This document shows positions 25,762-34,505 of a stretch of 64,000 nt of DNA, piece by piece. Position 1 is the first letter of the stretch, and each line of letters starts with the position of its first letter. Source of the stretch: Kribbella sp. NBC_00382 (GTDB lineage: Bacteria; Actinomycetota; Actinomycetes; Propionibacteriales; Kribbellaceae); the NCBI RefSeq assembly GCF_036067295.1, contig NZ_CP107954.1, positions 6,572,001 to 6,636,000 on the forward strand. Direction: 5' to 3'. The notes under the pieces are model-generated. The model was not told where the DNA came from. It made no database searches and worked only from the letters and a program-made list of their open reading frames with translations. The translations under genes and the position numbers were made by a program.

Positions 25762-27162
25762 ATGCGCGAGGCGAGGCTCGTCGGTCTGAGCCAGGATGGC
25801 AAGCAGCTCATCCTGGCGCTGGCAGAGACGGGTGAGGAGTTCGCCGTCCCGGTCGACGACCGGTTGCGTGCGGCCCTGCGCGGCGACCGTGCCCGACTCG
25901 GCCAGCTGGAGATTCAAATGGAGAGCGCGCTCCGCCCACGAGACATCCAGGCCAGGATCCGGGCCGGCGAGAGTCCCGAGGCGGTCGCTGCCGTCGCGCA
26001 GATGCCGATGGAGCGGGTGATGGCGTTCGCCGGTCCCGTCCTCGCCGAGCGCGATCACGTCGCGAGCCTTGCCCAGCGCGCGTCCGTCCGCCGTCGGGGT
26101 GGCGGCGACGCCCCGACCCGCAACCTCGGCGCCTGGGTGACCGAGCGGCTGCGCATCCGTGGCGTCGACCCGGCCTCGGCCGAGTGGGACGCCTGGCGCC
26201 GCGACGACGGCCGCTGGGCCGTTCGGGTCTCGTACTTCGCGGAGGAGAGCGACGAGAAGGTCGCCATGTTCGCCTACGACGCGCCGGGGCGGTACGCCGT
26301 GCCGGACGACGACGAGGCCCGCTGGCTGGTCGGTGAGCAGGCGCAGGTGATCGCGCCGCAGCCGACGTCGGAGCGCAGGCTCACCGCGGTCGCCGACTTC
26401 GATCTGAGTCTCGCGCCTGATCACGGTGCGGACAGCTACGAGGCCGGCTTCGAGGACACGATCAGCTTGCCTCGCGGTCGCGCGGCGCAGGCGGATCGCG
26501 ACGCGAACCGGGACACGGGTCGTGGGTTCGGGCGCGACCCGGAGTACGGGACCGCTCGGGACGTCGAGCGTGGGCCGCGGCGGGTGCACTCGGTGCCGAG
26601 CCCGGACGAAGAGCCGACGCTCATCGACGTACCGATCGAACCACCGCCGACTCTGCGCCCAGCCGTCCGCGCCGTCGAGCGCCCCGCCCAACTGCCGGTC
26701 GAGGCACCCCCGCACTCTCCGCCGGAAGAGCGAGCCGCCGCCCCCGACAACCGCTTCACCGAACGCCGCATGCCCCCGCCGGAGTCTCGTCGGCCTGAGC
26801 AGCTCCAGCCTCAGCAGAGGCCGGAGCCACGGCAGCAGGAGACCCGCAGGCCAGAGCCGCCCGCGGTAGAGCAGGCACGGCAGGAGCCCCCTCGGCCTGC
26901 TGACCCGCGCCCTGCCGACGTACGACCGAAGCCGGCTGACCCGCGGCCGACTACACCGCAGCCGGCTGCTCCTAAGCCTGCTGATCCTCGGCGGTCGGCG
27001 GAGCCTGTTGCTGGGCAGACGCCCGCGGCTGCTGAGGCGACGGCTGCCGAGCCGGCCGCTGAAGCTGCGCCGGAAGAGAAGAAGAAGCCGGCCAAGCGTG
27101 CGTCCAAGCGGGCGAGCGTGCCGAGCTGGGACGAGATCATGTTCGGCAAGAAGGCCGACTGA
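25762..27162 (+). CDS. sepH: Septation protein SepH
   Basis: 466 aa, ACAGGAGA upstream. Residues 1-170 are the conserved DUF3071 domain (REARLVGLSQDGKQLILAL, then RPRDIQARIRAGESPEAVAAVAQMPMERVMAFAGPVLAERDHVA, with a helix-turn-helix-like segment). Residues about 215-445 are a disordered, Pro/Arg/Glu-rich linker, and the end VPSWDEIMFG is the conserved C-terminal motif. In Streptomyces and mycobacteria SepH stimulates FtsZ assembly and septum formation. Charged direct repeats precede it. Confidence 0.94.
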   Translation: MREARLVGLSQDGKQLILALAETGEEFAVPVDDRLRAALRGDRARLGQLEIQMESALRPRDIQARIRAGESPEAVAAVAQMPMERVMAFAGPVLAERDHVASLAQRASVRRRGGGDAPTRNLGAWVTERLRIRGVDPASAEWDAWRRDDGRWAVRVSYFAEESDEKVAMFAYDAPGRYAVPDDDEARWLVGEQAQVIAPQPTSERRLTAVADFDLSLAPDHGADSYEAGFEDTISLPRGRAAQADRDANRDTGRGFGRDPEYGTARDVERGPRRVHSVPSPDEEPTLIDVPIEPPPTLRPAVRAVERPAQLPVEAPPHSPPEERAAAPDNRFTERRMPPPESRRPEQLQPQQRPEPRQQETRRPEPPAVEQARQEPPRPADPRPADVRPKPADPRPTTPQPAAPKPADPRRSAEPVAGQTPAAAEATAAEPAAEAAPEEKKKPAKRASKRASVPSWDEIMFGKKAD

Positions 27163-27167
27163 TCGGC

Positions 27168-28109
27168 TCAGGGTTTCGGATGGGCGAGCAGAAAGTCGAG
27201 TGCGGCATCCGGAAACGCGGTGGAGATCGTGGGTGCGTGGACGCCGCCGGGCATCGTCCACAACTCGACCACCGCACCGTGGCCGCAACCGGACCAGGTC
27301 TCGATGGTGGCCTCCGACCGATCACCTGCCACCGAGAGGTCGGCGTCGACGTCGACGCGTTTCGGGCTCTTCGACCCGGCCGGACCGCAGCCGTCGTATC
27401 TCGCCCAGGTCTTCACCGTCTCTAGGGCGCCCGGATAGGCGGCAGCCCCGGAGATGCTCCCGCCGCTGAACGCGATGACCTTGTCGGCCGTCGCATGGAT
27501 CTCGACGACCGAGACCTCCTCCGACGGATGACAATCGGCGTCGTGGGCGAACGTCGCCGCCGCCAGGCTGATGATCGCCGCGACGACTTCGGCGTGGTCG
27601 CACGCCATCCGATAGGTCATGAACCCGCCATTGGAATGGCCGATCAGGAAGATCCGTTGCGGGTCCACCGCTCCGTGTGCCTTGATGGCTGCCACGACAC
27701 CGAGGAGGTACCCGGAATCGTCGACACCGCTCTGGTCGAAGCCACAGCAGGCGTCGGTCGCGTTCCAGTACTGGCTGCCCGTACTGTCCGTCGTCCCGTC
27801 GGGATAGGCGGTGATCATGCCGCGCCGTTCGGCCGCATCGCGGAGCCGGAAATAGGCCTCGTGCTCACGACCTGACGAACCGTAGCCGTGGAGCACGATG
27901 AGCAACGGGGCTGGGCGGCCCGGGTCGAACGACCGCGGGACATGCACAGTGACCGGGCGGTCGCCACCGACCACGAAATCCTGGCCGGCCGCGAGCGTCG
28001 AACTACTCGAGCCGCCGGACCCGGACGGCGACGGAGCGTCCGAGGGCGATCCGGTCGAACATCCCGTCATCAGCACCGCACAGACCACCGCAACGAGTCG
28101 CCGTTTCAT
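27168..28109 (-). CDS. Lipoprotein esterase, PHB depolymerase/feruloyl esterase type
   Basis: 313 aa. Lipobox LMTGC puts the lipidated Cys at 17, followed by a Ser/Gly/Pro linker. Alpha/beta-hydrolase core: oxyanion HG in IVLHGYGSSG, nucleophile S159 in IGHSNGG, acid D in VVEIHATADKVI and terminal H in PGGVHAPTI. YWNATDACCGFDQSGVDDSGYL is typical of the LpqC/polyhydroxybutyrate-depolymerase family. Likely on the outer face of the membrane, cleaving esters of plant or storage polymers; substrate unknown. Confidence 0.9.
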   Translation of the reverse strand: MKRRLVAVVCAVLMTGCSTGSPSDAPSPSGSGGSSSSTLAAGQDFVVGGDRPVTVHVPRSFDPGRPAPLLIVLHGYGSSGREHEAYFRLRDAAERRGMITAYPDGTTDSTGSQYWNATDACCGFDQSGVDDSGYLLGVVAAIKAHGAVDPQRIFLIGHSNGGFMTYRMACDHAEVVAAIISLAAATFAHDADCHPSEEVSVVEIHATADKVIAFSGGSISGAAAYPGALETVKTWARYDGCGPAGSKSPKRVDVDADLSVAGDRSEATIETWSGCGHGAVVELWTMPGGVHAPTISTAFPDAALDFLLAHPKP

Positions 28110-28200
28110 TCAGCTGACCTTCTCCCGTCGCCGCAGCCTTGCCGTAGATCCAAGGTAGACCTTCCCGGCGCGGACAGGTGTCTCAGATGACGGGCGGTGT

Positions 28201-28230
28201 TTGGCAGGGCGGGCGCGGGTCTGCCATGAT
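28201..28230 (+). promoter_or_regulatory. Promoter for the leaderless poly-Cys leader ORF
   Basis: TTGGCA (28201-28206), 18-base spacer, CATGAT (28225-28230). The leader ATG follows 7 bases later, placing the likely transcription start at the ATG itself, as in known leaderless leader peptides of actinobacteria. Confidence 0.5.
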
Positions 28231-28237
28231 CTTGCGC

Positions 28238-28276
28238 ATGCGAATCTCGCTGTGTTGTAGCTGTTGTTGTCGCTGA
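28238..28276 (+). CDS. Poly-cysteine leader peptide (12 aa), candidate Cys attenuator
   Basis: ATG then CGA ATC TCG CTG, followed by TGT TGT AGC TGT TGT TGT CGC TGA: MRISLCCSCCCR, five Cys in twelve residues. Such uORFs are known in mycobacteria and other actinobacteria, where ribosome stalling at Cys codons when cysteine is scarce changes RNA folding and opens downstream translation. A GCGCC/GGCGC hairpin (28280-28295) begins 4 bases after the stop. The next gene, 80 bases on, encodes a 136-aa unknown protein. Function here is inferred. Confidence 0.7.
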   Translation: MRISLCCSCCCR

Positions 28277-28355
28277 CGCGCGCCGTCTGAGGCGCACGAG
28301 GCCCTGCCCTGTTCCCAGGCCCGCCCGCCGACACCAGCCACACAGGATTCCTGCG

Positions 28356-28766
28356 ATGAACCTTTCCGCTTTGTCCGATCTCCTTGCCGCCCGCGGTCTG
28401 CGGCTACTGCCCGGCTCGCACGCGGTGCCGGTCGAATTGCTCGTTCAGTTGCCTGATGCAACGATCGCGCGGTTCACCGCCCGCGGTACGACGCTGCGAC
28501 TGCGGCACTACTCCCCCGACGCGCTGCGGTCGATCGTGATCGCCGCCGAGTGCGGCTGCGGCGACCACCACCCGCAGACCGGCCCCGATCGGGTGACGCT
28601 GAGCGCCTTCGCGCAGCCGCTGTCCGAGCACATCCTGGACGGCGAGCTGGTGTTCGGCTGGACCGGCTACGAGGCCGGAAGCCTCCGCCTGCCCGACGCA
28701 CTCCCCCACTTCTTCACCCTGCTGCCGCTGCTGGCACCCAGCCGCACCCTCGTCAGTGTTGCCTGA
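28356..28766 (+). CDS. Unknown 136-aa protein downstream of Cys leader
   Basis: I do not recognise a family. The protein is small, soluble and without signal peptide or spans. It has a central IAAECGCGDHHPQ with a CxCxDHH cluster that could bind a metal, and a hydrophobic C-terminal part (LPHFFTLLPLLAP). The ATG has only a weakly placed AGGA. Its position behind a poly-Cys leader ORF suggests expression tied to cysteine or sulphur supply. Convergent with a GNAT gene 6 bases away. Confidence 0.65.
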   Translation: MNLSALSDLLAARGLRLLPGSHAVPVELLVQLPDATIARFTARGTTLRLRHYSPDALRSIVIAAECGCGDHHPQTGPDRVTLSAFAQPLSEHILDGELVFGWTGYEAGSLRLPDALPHFFTLLPLLAPSRTLVSVA

Positions 28767-28772
28767 GCCTGG

Positions 28773-29234
28773 CTACAGCGTCTTCTCGAACCAGTGGTCC
28801 TGGAACTTGCCGGGTGAGGTTGTGGGCGGCGGGATCTCGCTGAAGCCGGCCGAGGCATAGAAGGCGCGCGCCTCGACGAGGTCGTCCCGCGTGTCCAGGA
28901 AGAGCCGCGGCAGGTTCTGGGAGCGGGCCCAGTCCTCCGCAGCAGCGAGAAGTGCGCGGCCTCCGCCGCTGCGGCGGTGACTCGGGTGGACGTAGAAGCG
29001 GGTCAGCTCACCGGTCGGATAGACGCCGAGATGGCCGGCTGCGACGCCGGCGGCGCGGAGTACCAGGAAGACGCCGAGGCCGGTGGTCGGGTACTCGGCG
29101 AGGGTGAGGTCGATCTCGGCCTCGGTGGTGGGACGGTCGAAGTACCGGACGGTGAGCTCGGCGAAGTAGTCGCGGAGCAGGGCATTGACGTCCGCACGCT
29201 CTGGATCCTCGCCATCGACCGCCCACACAGTCAT
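28773..29234 (-). CDS. GNAT-family N-acetyltransferase
   Basis: 153 aa. Acetyl-CoA loop FYVHPSHRRSGGGRALLAAAEDWA and the C-terminal VEARAFYASAGFSEI place it in the GNAT fold. ATG 29234 overlaps the stop of the erythromycin-esterase-like gene by 4 bases (ATGA), so the pair is co-translated. Substrate unknown; the coupling hints at a shared small-molecule target, which is inference. Confidence 0.9.
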   Translation of the reverse strand: MTVWAVDGEDPERADVNALLRDYFAELTVRYFDRPTTEAEIDLTLAEYPTTGLGVFLVLRAAGVAAGHLGVYPTGELTRFYVHPSHRRSGGGRALLAAAEDWARSQNLPRLFLDTRDDLVEARAFYASAGFSEIPPPTTSPGKFQDHWFEKTL

Positions 29235-30496
29235 TGCGCTGGTACTACCTCGGGCAGCGGGACAGAAGGTGTAGAGGTGGCGACGTAGATCAAGCCGTCG
29301 TACTCCCGGGTCAGCAGCGTCGGAGCGAACTGCATCCGGTACGTCCAGCGCTGCACGTACGCGCCGAAGCTCCGGAACATCTGCGGCTCCGCCAGCCACC
29401 GCTTCACCGGCTCAGGTGCATCCTCCGCGCCGCGCAGGTTGAGCCAGTGATCGCCTGGAGTCGCCGCCGCCAGCTGACCCTCGAGCGCATTGAAACCACC
29501 GCGATCGATGCTGTTGGCAACGACCGGGCCATCCATCGGACCCGGCCACGGGCCAGGGCGCAGCCGGCGAGCGCGAAACGCACCGGAGCCGAAGAGCAAA
29601 GCCAACGCGTAGTACTCCGAACCGAACCGCTCCCGCAGGTGCTGCCCCATCGGCCGCAACTCGGCAGACTGCCTGCTCGCCGCGAGATGACCGTTGTGCG
29701 CCCACACCGCGATCCGCCGCGTCGGATCCTCGTCGGCCAGCCGCCCGATCGCCTCTGCCATATAAGCATCGCGGACGGCGAACAACGTCTCCGTCGGATC
29801 GTTGTGCTCCTTCGCCCGGCTCACCAGATCGCCGGCCCGCTCGAGGATCCGCGCATGCCTCAGCACATCCGCGTCAGCGCCCTTGGCCTCAAGGAACGGA
29901 ATCAGCTGCTGAGCCTCGCGCACGACCACCTGGTCCTTGTCCGGTACCGACCCCGGCTGCGCCTCGGCCAGATACCCGAAGCCCTCCTCGAACGCCGCGA
30001 GCCGATCAGGCACCGACTCGGCCAGAAAGTCCCGTACCGCCGCCACTGACGCCGAGCACCGTTGCGGGTCGATCCCCGCGAAGCCGATCTGCTCAGCAGC
30101 CGGCCGACCGGAGTTGTAGGTCCGCATCCACTCGACGAGCGCGACGACTTCCTCCGTCTGCCAGGTCCAGAAACCGAGCCCTGCAACTGCAGTCGCCGCA
30201 TCGCCTACGCCGTCCCGCACATACGCATCGACGGCCGGCGCGGCCGATTCGCTCGCCTCCATCGCCAGCACCGAGTAACCGAGCTCAGTGACCAGGTACT
30301 CGAACAGCCGGTGCTTCAGCTGGAAGAACTCGCGCGTGCCATGGGTGGCCTCCCCCAGCCCGAGCACCTTTACGTCGCCCAGCGCCTCGCCCAGTGGAGC
30401 TAGATCGTCGGCCGGGGATCCCGCAACCAGGCTCGTCAGCGGGCGCGCAGTACCGGACAGCCACTGCTGGATCTCGGCGGAGCTTTCGTTGGGCAC
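29231..30496 (-). CDS. Erythromycin esterase-family protein
   Basis: 421 aa, full length. Family blocks: LGLGEATHGTREFFQLKHRLFEYLV (E and H of the proposed active site), EEVVALVEWMRTYN, and IAVWAHNGHLA (second His). The Ere family hydrolyses macrolide lactones in resistance enzymes, but most chromosomal relatives act on unknown substrates. Cotranslated with a GNAT gene. It is divergent from the 1288-aa secreted protein; its own promoter lies in the same 110-base gap as operator copy 1. Confidence 0.88.
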   Translation of the reverse strand: MPNESSAEIQQWLSGTARPLTSLVAGSPADDLAPLGEALGDVKVLGLGEATHGTREFFQLKHRLFEYLVTELGYSVLAMEASESAAPAVDAYVRDGVGDAATAVAGLGFWTWQTEEVVALVEWMRTYNSGRPAAEQIGFAGIDPQRCSASVAAVRDFLAESVPDRLAAFEEGFGYLAEAQPGSVPDKDQVVVREAQQLIPFLEAKGADADVLRHARILERAGDLVSRAKEHNDPTETLFAVRDAYMAEAIGRLADEDPTRRIAVWAHNGHLAASRQSAELRPMGQHLRERFGSEYYALALLFGSGAFRARRLRPGPWPGPMDGPVVANSIDRGGFNALEGQLAAATPGDHWLNLRGAEDAPEPVKRWLAEPQMFRSFGAYVQRWTYRMQFAPTLLTREYDGLIYVATSTPSVPLPEVVPAQ

Positions 30497-30533
30497 GGGA
30501 AAAGCCTATCCAGCCCGCCTGAGTGATGGACCC

Positions 30534-30562
30534 TTGAATAAGTAACACGCATGGTTTAACTT
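30534..30562 (+). promoter_or_regulatory. Promoter/operator copy 1 of the carbohydrate locus
   Basis: -35 TTGAAT (30534-30539), 17-base spacer, -10 TAACTT (30557-30562). The spacer and -10 form an imperfect palindrome AAGTAACAC-GCATG-GTTTAACTT (7 of 9 paired). The 25 bases 30540-30564 recur exactly, in opposite orientation, at 44763-44787 before the ABC transporter operon. A repressor bound here would block RNA polymerase; the ROK protein of the locus is the obvious candidate. Confidence 0.8.
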
Positions 30563-30606
30563 ACACGCACCCTTACTCCTGGGCCCGCCACCTGGAGGTT
30601 CCCGTC

Positions 30607-33600
30607 ATGTCTTCTCGACGCCTGCTAGCGGGTCTGTTGCCCGCTTTACTGCTGGGCGGAGCGCTCATCGCGACTCCGGCACACGCGGCAACCATGTACC
30701 CGAGCGGTGTCGGCGCTGACCTCGGCGCCACCCCGACCACACTCGGCGTGAAGCCGTCCGCCGGTGCGGATCCGGCCGGTCTGCGCACCGGTACCGAGCA
30801 AGGCCGCACCTTCTGGCGCACCAACCAGGCCGCCGACACCAGCTACTTCACCTTCGACGTCGACGCCGACTACGTCAGCGAGCTGAACACCGACGACGTC
30901 GTGGTCACCGTGACCTACCTCGACAGCGGCACGGGCACTCTGCAGCTGCAGTACGACGCGGCCGCCGACCCGGCAGCGCACGCCGACGACGTCCAGCTGA
31001 AGAACACCGGTACCTGGCAGACCGGCACCTTCGCGCTCAATGACATCGAGTTCGCCAACCGCCTCGGTGGCGGTGACCTGCGGTTGCAGGGCAGCGAGGA
31101 CATCGCCGTCGCGGGCCTGCGGATCAGTACTGCGGGAGCCACGGTCGACCTCGGCGCGTCGCCGGCCCAGAACGGCATCACCCCGCGGCCTGGTGACCGC
31201 GGGGAGAACCTGATCACCGGCGTGCAGGACGGCCGGTCGTACTGGCAAACCGACCGGACGGCGCCGTCGCCGGGCATGAACTTCTTCTACATGAACGTGT
31301 CCGACACGTACCTCTACGACAACCGCAACCTGGTGCTGGTCAGCATCGACTACTTCGACGAGGGCAACGGGGAGTTCGGGCTGCACTACGACTCCCCTGG
31401 CACGACGATCCCGGAGATGTTCAAGAACTCGCCAGTCGTCACCTACGGCAACACCAAGACCTGGAAGACCTACACGTTCGCGCTGACCGACGCCGTGATG
31501 ACCAACCGGTCCAACGGATCGGACTTCCGGATCCACACCGGCGACGGCGCGGTCGACCTCAAGGTCGCGGCGGTCCGGGTCGCGAAGGTGGCCTCTGTCC
31601 TCGATGTCACCGAAGGGCTTAACGACCTGATCGACGAGGCGGCCCGGGTGCAGAAGGCCGCGCGCGAAGGGTCGCGCGACGGCCAGTTCCCGGTCGGCAG
31701 CCGGGCGGGCTTCCTGCAGGCGATCAACGACGCCCGTACGGTCGCGACGACGCCCGGCGTGAGCGACGTACAGGTGAAGGCAGCGCTGCAGACCTTGCAG
31801 GCGAAGCTCGATGACTTCAACGCCTCGATCGTCGACACCAACTTCGCGTCATCCGGTACTGCGAGCGTCAGCAGCGGCGCCAACCCGGCGAACGCCAACG
31901 ATGGCAACCACCAGACGACCTGGACGAGCGGTCCCGGCGACTCCTGGCTGCAGGTCGATCTCGAGGCCAAGCGTGCAGTGAACGATGTCCGCGTCGAGTG
32001 GGGCGCGGTCTCCTCGCCCGACTACACGGTGCAGGTGTCGGACGATGGCACGACCTTCACCACGGTCGGACGGACCGGCTCCCCCGGCGCGAACCAGTTC
32101 AGCAAGACCCGCTTCGCAACCGTGACAGCGCGGTACGTCCGGGTGGCATTGACAGGTGCCGACAACTACACGGTGAAGGAACTCCAGCTGCGCGAGTCGC
32201 CGGTCGTGGTGCCGAAGCCCAAGCTGATCGACACCGACAATCCGACGGAGGACGCGGTCGTCGCCGACTTCGACGCGACTGCGTTCGGCGCGGACCGTAC
32301 CGGCCGGAAGGACTCGACCAAGGCGATCCAGAACGCGATCTACGCCTGCGTCGATGCGGGTGGCGGCACGGTCTGGCTCCCCGCGGGCAAGTACCTCGTC
32401 AAGGACACCGTCGAGGTACACGCGTTCTGCACCCTGCGCGGCGACCGTCGCGATCCGGACAAGCCCGGCAACCACCACGGCGACTACGGCACCACGGTCA
32501 TCGCGGATCTTGCCTCAGGCAACGATGGGCCTGCGCTGTTCCGGATCGGTGGCTCGGCCGGCGTGATCGGCGTGACCACCTACTACCCGCACCAGAGCGC
32601 GACCACGCCGGTCCCGTACGGCTACACCTTCGAGATCCCCGGCGGGGCCTGGATCGGCAACGAGAACTACATGATGTCGACCGTCTCCGACGTCACGATG
32701 CTCAACTCGTACCGTGGGATCGGGGTCAGTACCTTCCCCAACGACCACGGCAACGCGCCGAGCTCCGGCCAGGTGCACGAGTCGACGACGATCCGGAACG
32801 TCCGCGGAACCGCTCTCTTCGAAGGCGCGCGCGCCTACAACGGTGCTGACGTCGGTACGTGGGAGAACGTGACCTTCAGCAACGCGTACTGGGCGGCGGC
32901 CAGCGACTTCAACCCGCCAGCGCGGGCAACGCTCGACGCCTGGACCCGGGCCAACGGGACCGGTCTGGTGCTCGGTGACCTCGAGTGGGATCAGTTCCAC
33001 AAGATCACGCTCTCCGACTACAAGGTCGGGATCCATGTCGTCGCCGGGCAGCGGGCGCAGTTCACCGGGAGCTTCCTGCAGCCAGACGTCCAGCGCACCG
33101 GGACGGCGCTCAAGGTGGACGTGATGGACGACCGCTGGGGTCTCACTCTGGCCGGTGGCCGGATGGAGGGCGACCAGGCGATCCAGAACGACTCGCATGG
33201 CTATGTGAAGGTCACCGGCACCACACTGACCGGGACCGTCGCGGGCATCGTGCACCGGATGGCCGGCGCTGCTCCGGTCTACACGCAGAAGGCACTTCCC
33301 GGCCCGGCCGAGGATGTCCTGTACGTCGCGGACGCACCGCATGGCGTCGGCTATCTCCCGGCCGCGGACGCGACCAGCGCCGTACAGGCGACGCTGGACA
33401 AGGCCGGTCGAGCTGGTGGCGGGATCGTTTATCTGCCTGCTGGCTGGTATCGGATCAGCACTCACCTGACGGTTCCGGCGAAGGTAGAGCTGCGTGGTGC
33501 CTCGGCTGTTCCGAACCGCGACCAAGGTGGAGCGAGTGGCGGTACGGTTCTGCAGGCCTTTGAGGGGCGCAACACTGCTGCCCCGGATACCGCGACAGCA

Positions 33601-34473
33601 CTCGTGACGCTGGGCAAGAAGTCTGGTTTGCGCGGGCTGCGGGTCTTCTATCCGGAGCAGAACCCGGGCAAGGCCGAGGGAGTCGTTCCTTACCCGTACG
33701 CCGTGCGCGGCAACGGCGCCTCGACGTACGTCATCAACGCAGGCTTCCCCAACGCGTGGAACGGCGTCGACTTCACCACCTTCCGCAACGACGGATTCGT
33801 CGTCCGCAAGATCGCCGGCGCCTTCTTCGACCACGCGATCGCCGTCGGCCGCAGTACCGGCGGGCGGATCGAGGGCGTGCTGTCCAACGGCAACGCGGTC
33901 ACCCGGATCGGGTACCAGCAGCCGAACTGGATGAACGAGGGCGCCATCTTCGAGCTGGTGATCGACAAGTACATGCGCAAGACAGCCAAGATCGTCACCG
34001 TCGACGGCGCCAGCGGGCTGACCCTGTTCAATGTGTTCGCCTACGGGTTCCATGACGGGCTGGTCGTCAACGACGGCCAGGTGGACGCGTTCAACCTGGG
34101 CACCGACAACCTCGGTGAGGGCGGCTTCACGGTGAAGGTCGTCAAGGGCGACGTCGAGGCGACCAACCTGGCTCGCTACAACGGCTCGACCAGTACCGGG
34201 CCGGTGACGCTGCACAACGTGATGGTGATCAATGTCGTCCAGCGGCACGTCTCGGTCGCAGCGGCCGGGAACGGGACGGTGGCGATCGCGGGCAACGAGT
34301 CGGAACCGGGAACGTACGAAGTCGGCGCGCAGGTGACCGTGACAGCCACGGCTGCGTCGGATAGCGTTTTCCAGAACTGGACCGTGGGCGGCGCGGTGGT
34401 CTCCACCGACGCGTCGTACAGCCTCGCCGTGACCGCGGACCAGGTACTGACAGCGAACTTCACAGCTGAGTAG
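30607..34473 (+). CDS. Secreted multidomain double beta-helix (pectate-lyase-superfamily) protein with discoidin domain
   Basis: 1288 aa, GGAGG upstream. Signal peptide 1-27 (ends AHA). Residues about 38-178 and 180-326 are two related beta-sandwich repeats (DLGA-x-P ... QxGRxFW/YWxT). About 328-407 is a helical FIVAR-like linker; 408-530 an F5/8-type C (discoidin) domain. About 554-908 and 913-1207 are two Pectate_lyase_3-type right-handed helices, each opening with AFGADRTGRKDSTKAIQNA or ADATSAVQATLDKAGRAGGG and an LPAGxY strand. About 1216-1288 is an InlB-like repeat. Probably binds and cleaves an acidic or branched polysaccharide; enzyme class (lyase or hydrolase) is not readable. First gene of the rightward arm. 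Confidence 0.9.
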   Translation: MSSRRLLAGLLPALLLGGALIATPAHAATMYPSGVGADLGATPTTLGVKPSAGADPAGLRTGTEQGRTFWRTNQAADTSYFTFDVDADYVSELNTDDVVVTVTYLDSGTGTLQLQYDAAADPAAHADDVQLKNTGTWQTGTFALNDIEFANRLGGGDLRLQGSEDIAVAGLRISTAGATVDLGASPAQNGITPRPGDRGENLITGVQDGRSYWQTDRTAPSPGMNFFYMNVSDTYLYDNRNLVLVSIDYFDEGNGEFGLHYDSPGTTIPEMFKNSPVVTYGNTKTWKTYTFALTDAVMTNRSNGSDFRIHTGDGAVDLKVAAVRVAKVASVLDVTEGLNDLIDEAARVQKAAREGSRDGQFPVGSRAGFLQAINDARTVATTPGVSDVQVKAALQTLQAKLDDFNASIVDTNFASSGTASVSSGANPANANDGNHQTTWTSGPGDSWLQVDLEAKRAVNDVRVEWGAVSSPDYTVQVSDDGTTFTTVGRTGSPGANQFSKTRFATVTARYVRVALTGADNYTVKELQLRESPVVVPKPKLIDTDNPTEDAVVADFDATAFGADRTGRKDSTKAIQNAIYACVDAGGGTVWLPAGKYLVKDTVEVHAFCTLRGDRRDPDKPGNHHGDYGTTVIADLASGNDGPALFRIGGSAGVIGVTTYYPHQSATTPVPYGYTFEIPGGAWIGNENYMMSTVSDVTMLNSYRGIGVSTFPNDHGNAPSSGQVHESTTIRNVRGTALFEGARAYNGADVGTWENVTFSNAYWAAASDFNPPARATLDAWTRANGTGLVLGDLEWDQFHKITLSDYKVGIHVVAGQRAQFTGSFLQPDVQRTGTALKVDVMDDRWGLTLAGGRMEGDQAIQNDSHGYVKVTGTTLTGTVAGIVHRMAGAAPVYTQKALPGPAEDVLYVADAPHGVGYLPAADATSAVQATLDKAGRAGGGIVYLPAGWYRISTHLTVPAKVELRGASAVPNRDQGGASGGTVLQAFEGRNTAAPDTATALVTLGKKSGLRGLRVFYPEQNPGKAEGVVPYPYAVRGNGASTYVINAGFPNAWNGVDFTTFRNDGFVVRKIAGAFFDHAIAVGRSTGGRIEGVLSNGNAVTRIGYQQPNWMNEGAIFELVIDKYMRKTAKIVTVDGASGLTLFNVFAYGFHDGLVVNDGQVDAFNLGTDNLGEGGFTVKVVKGDVEATNLARYNGSTSTGPVTLHNVMVINVVQRHVSVAAAGNGTVAIAGNESEPGTYEVGAQVTVTATAASDSVFQNWTVGGAVVSTDASYSLAVTADQVLTANFTAE

Positions 34474-34505
34474 CTTTGCTGTGTAGCTCTCAAAGAAGGG
34501 ACGAG

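Noticed and set aside
5003..30496. Two APH-type genes, Cmx-like exporter and Ere-like esterase as an acquired resistance island
   Set aside because: They are scattered, share local base composition and lack mobile genes; such families are ordinary in actinomycete chromosomes.
32515..34248. Long - strand open frame inside the 1288-aa secreted protein gene
   Set aside because: No recognisable domains; mirrors codon bias of the real + strand gene.
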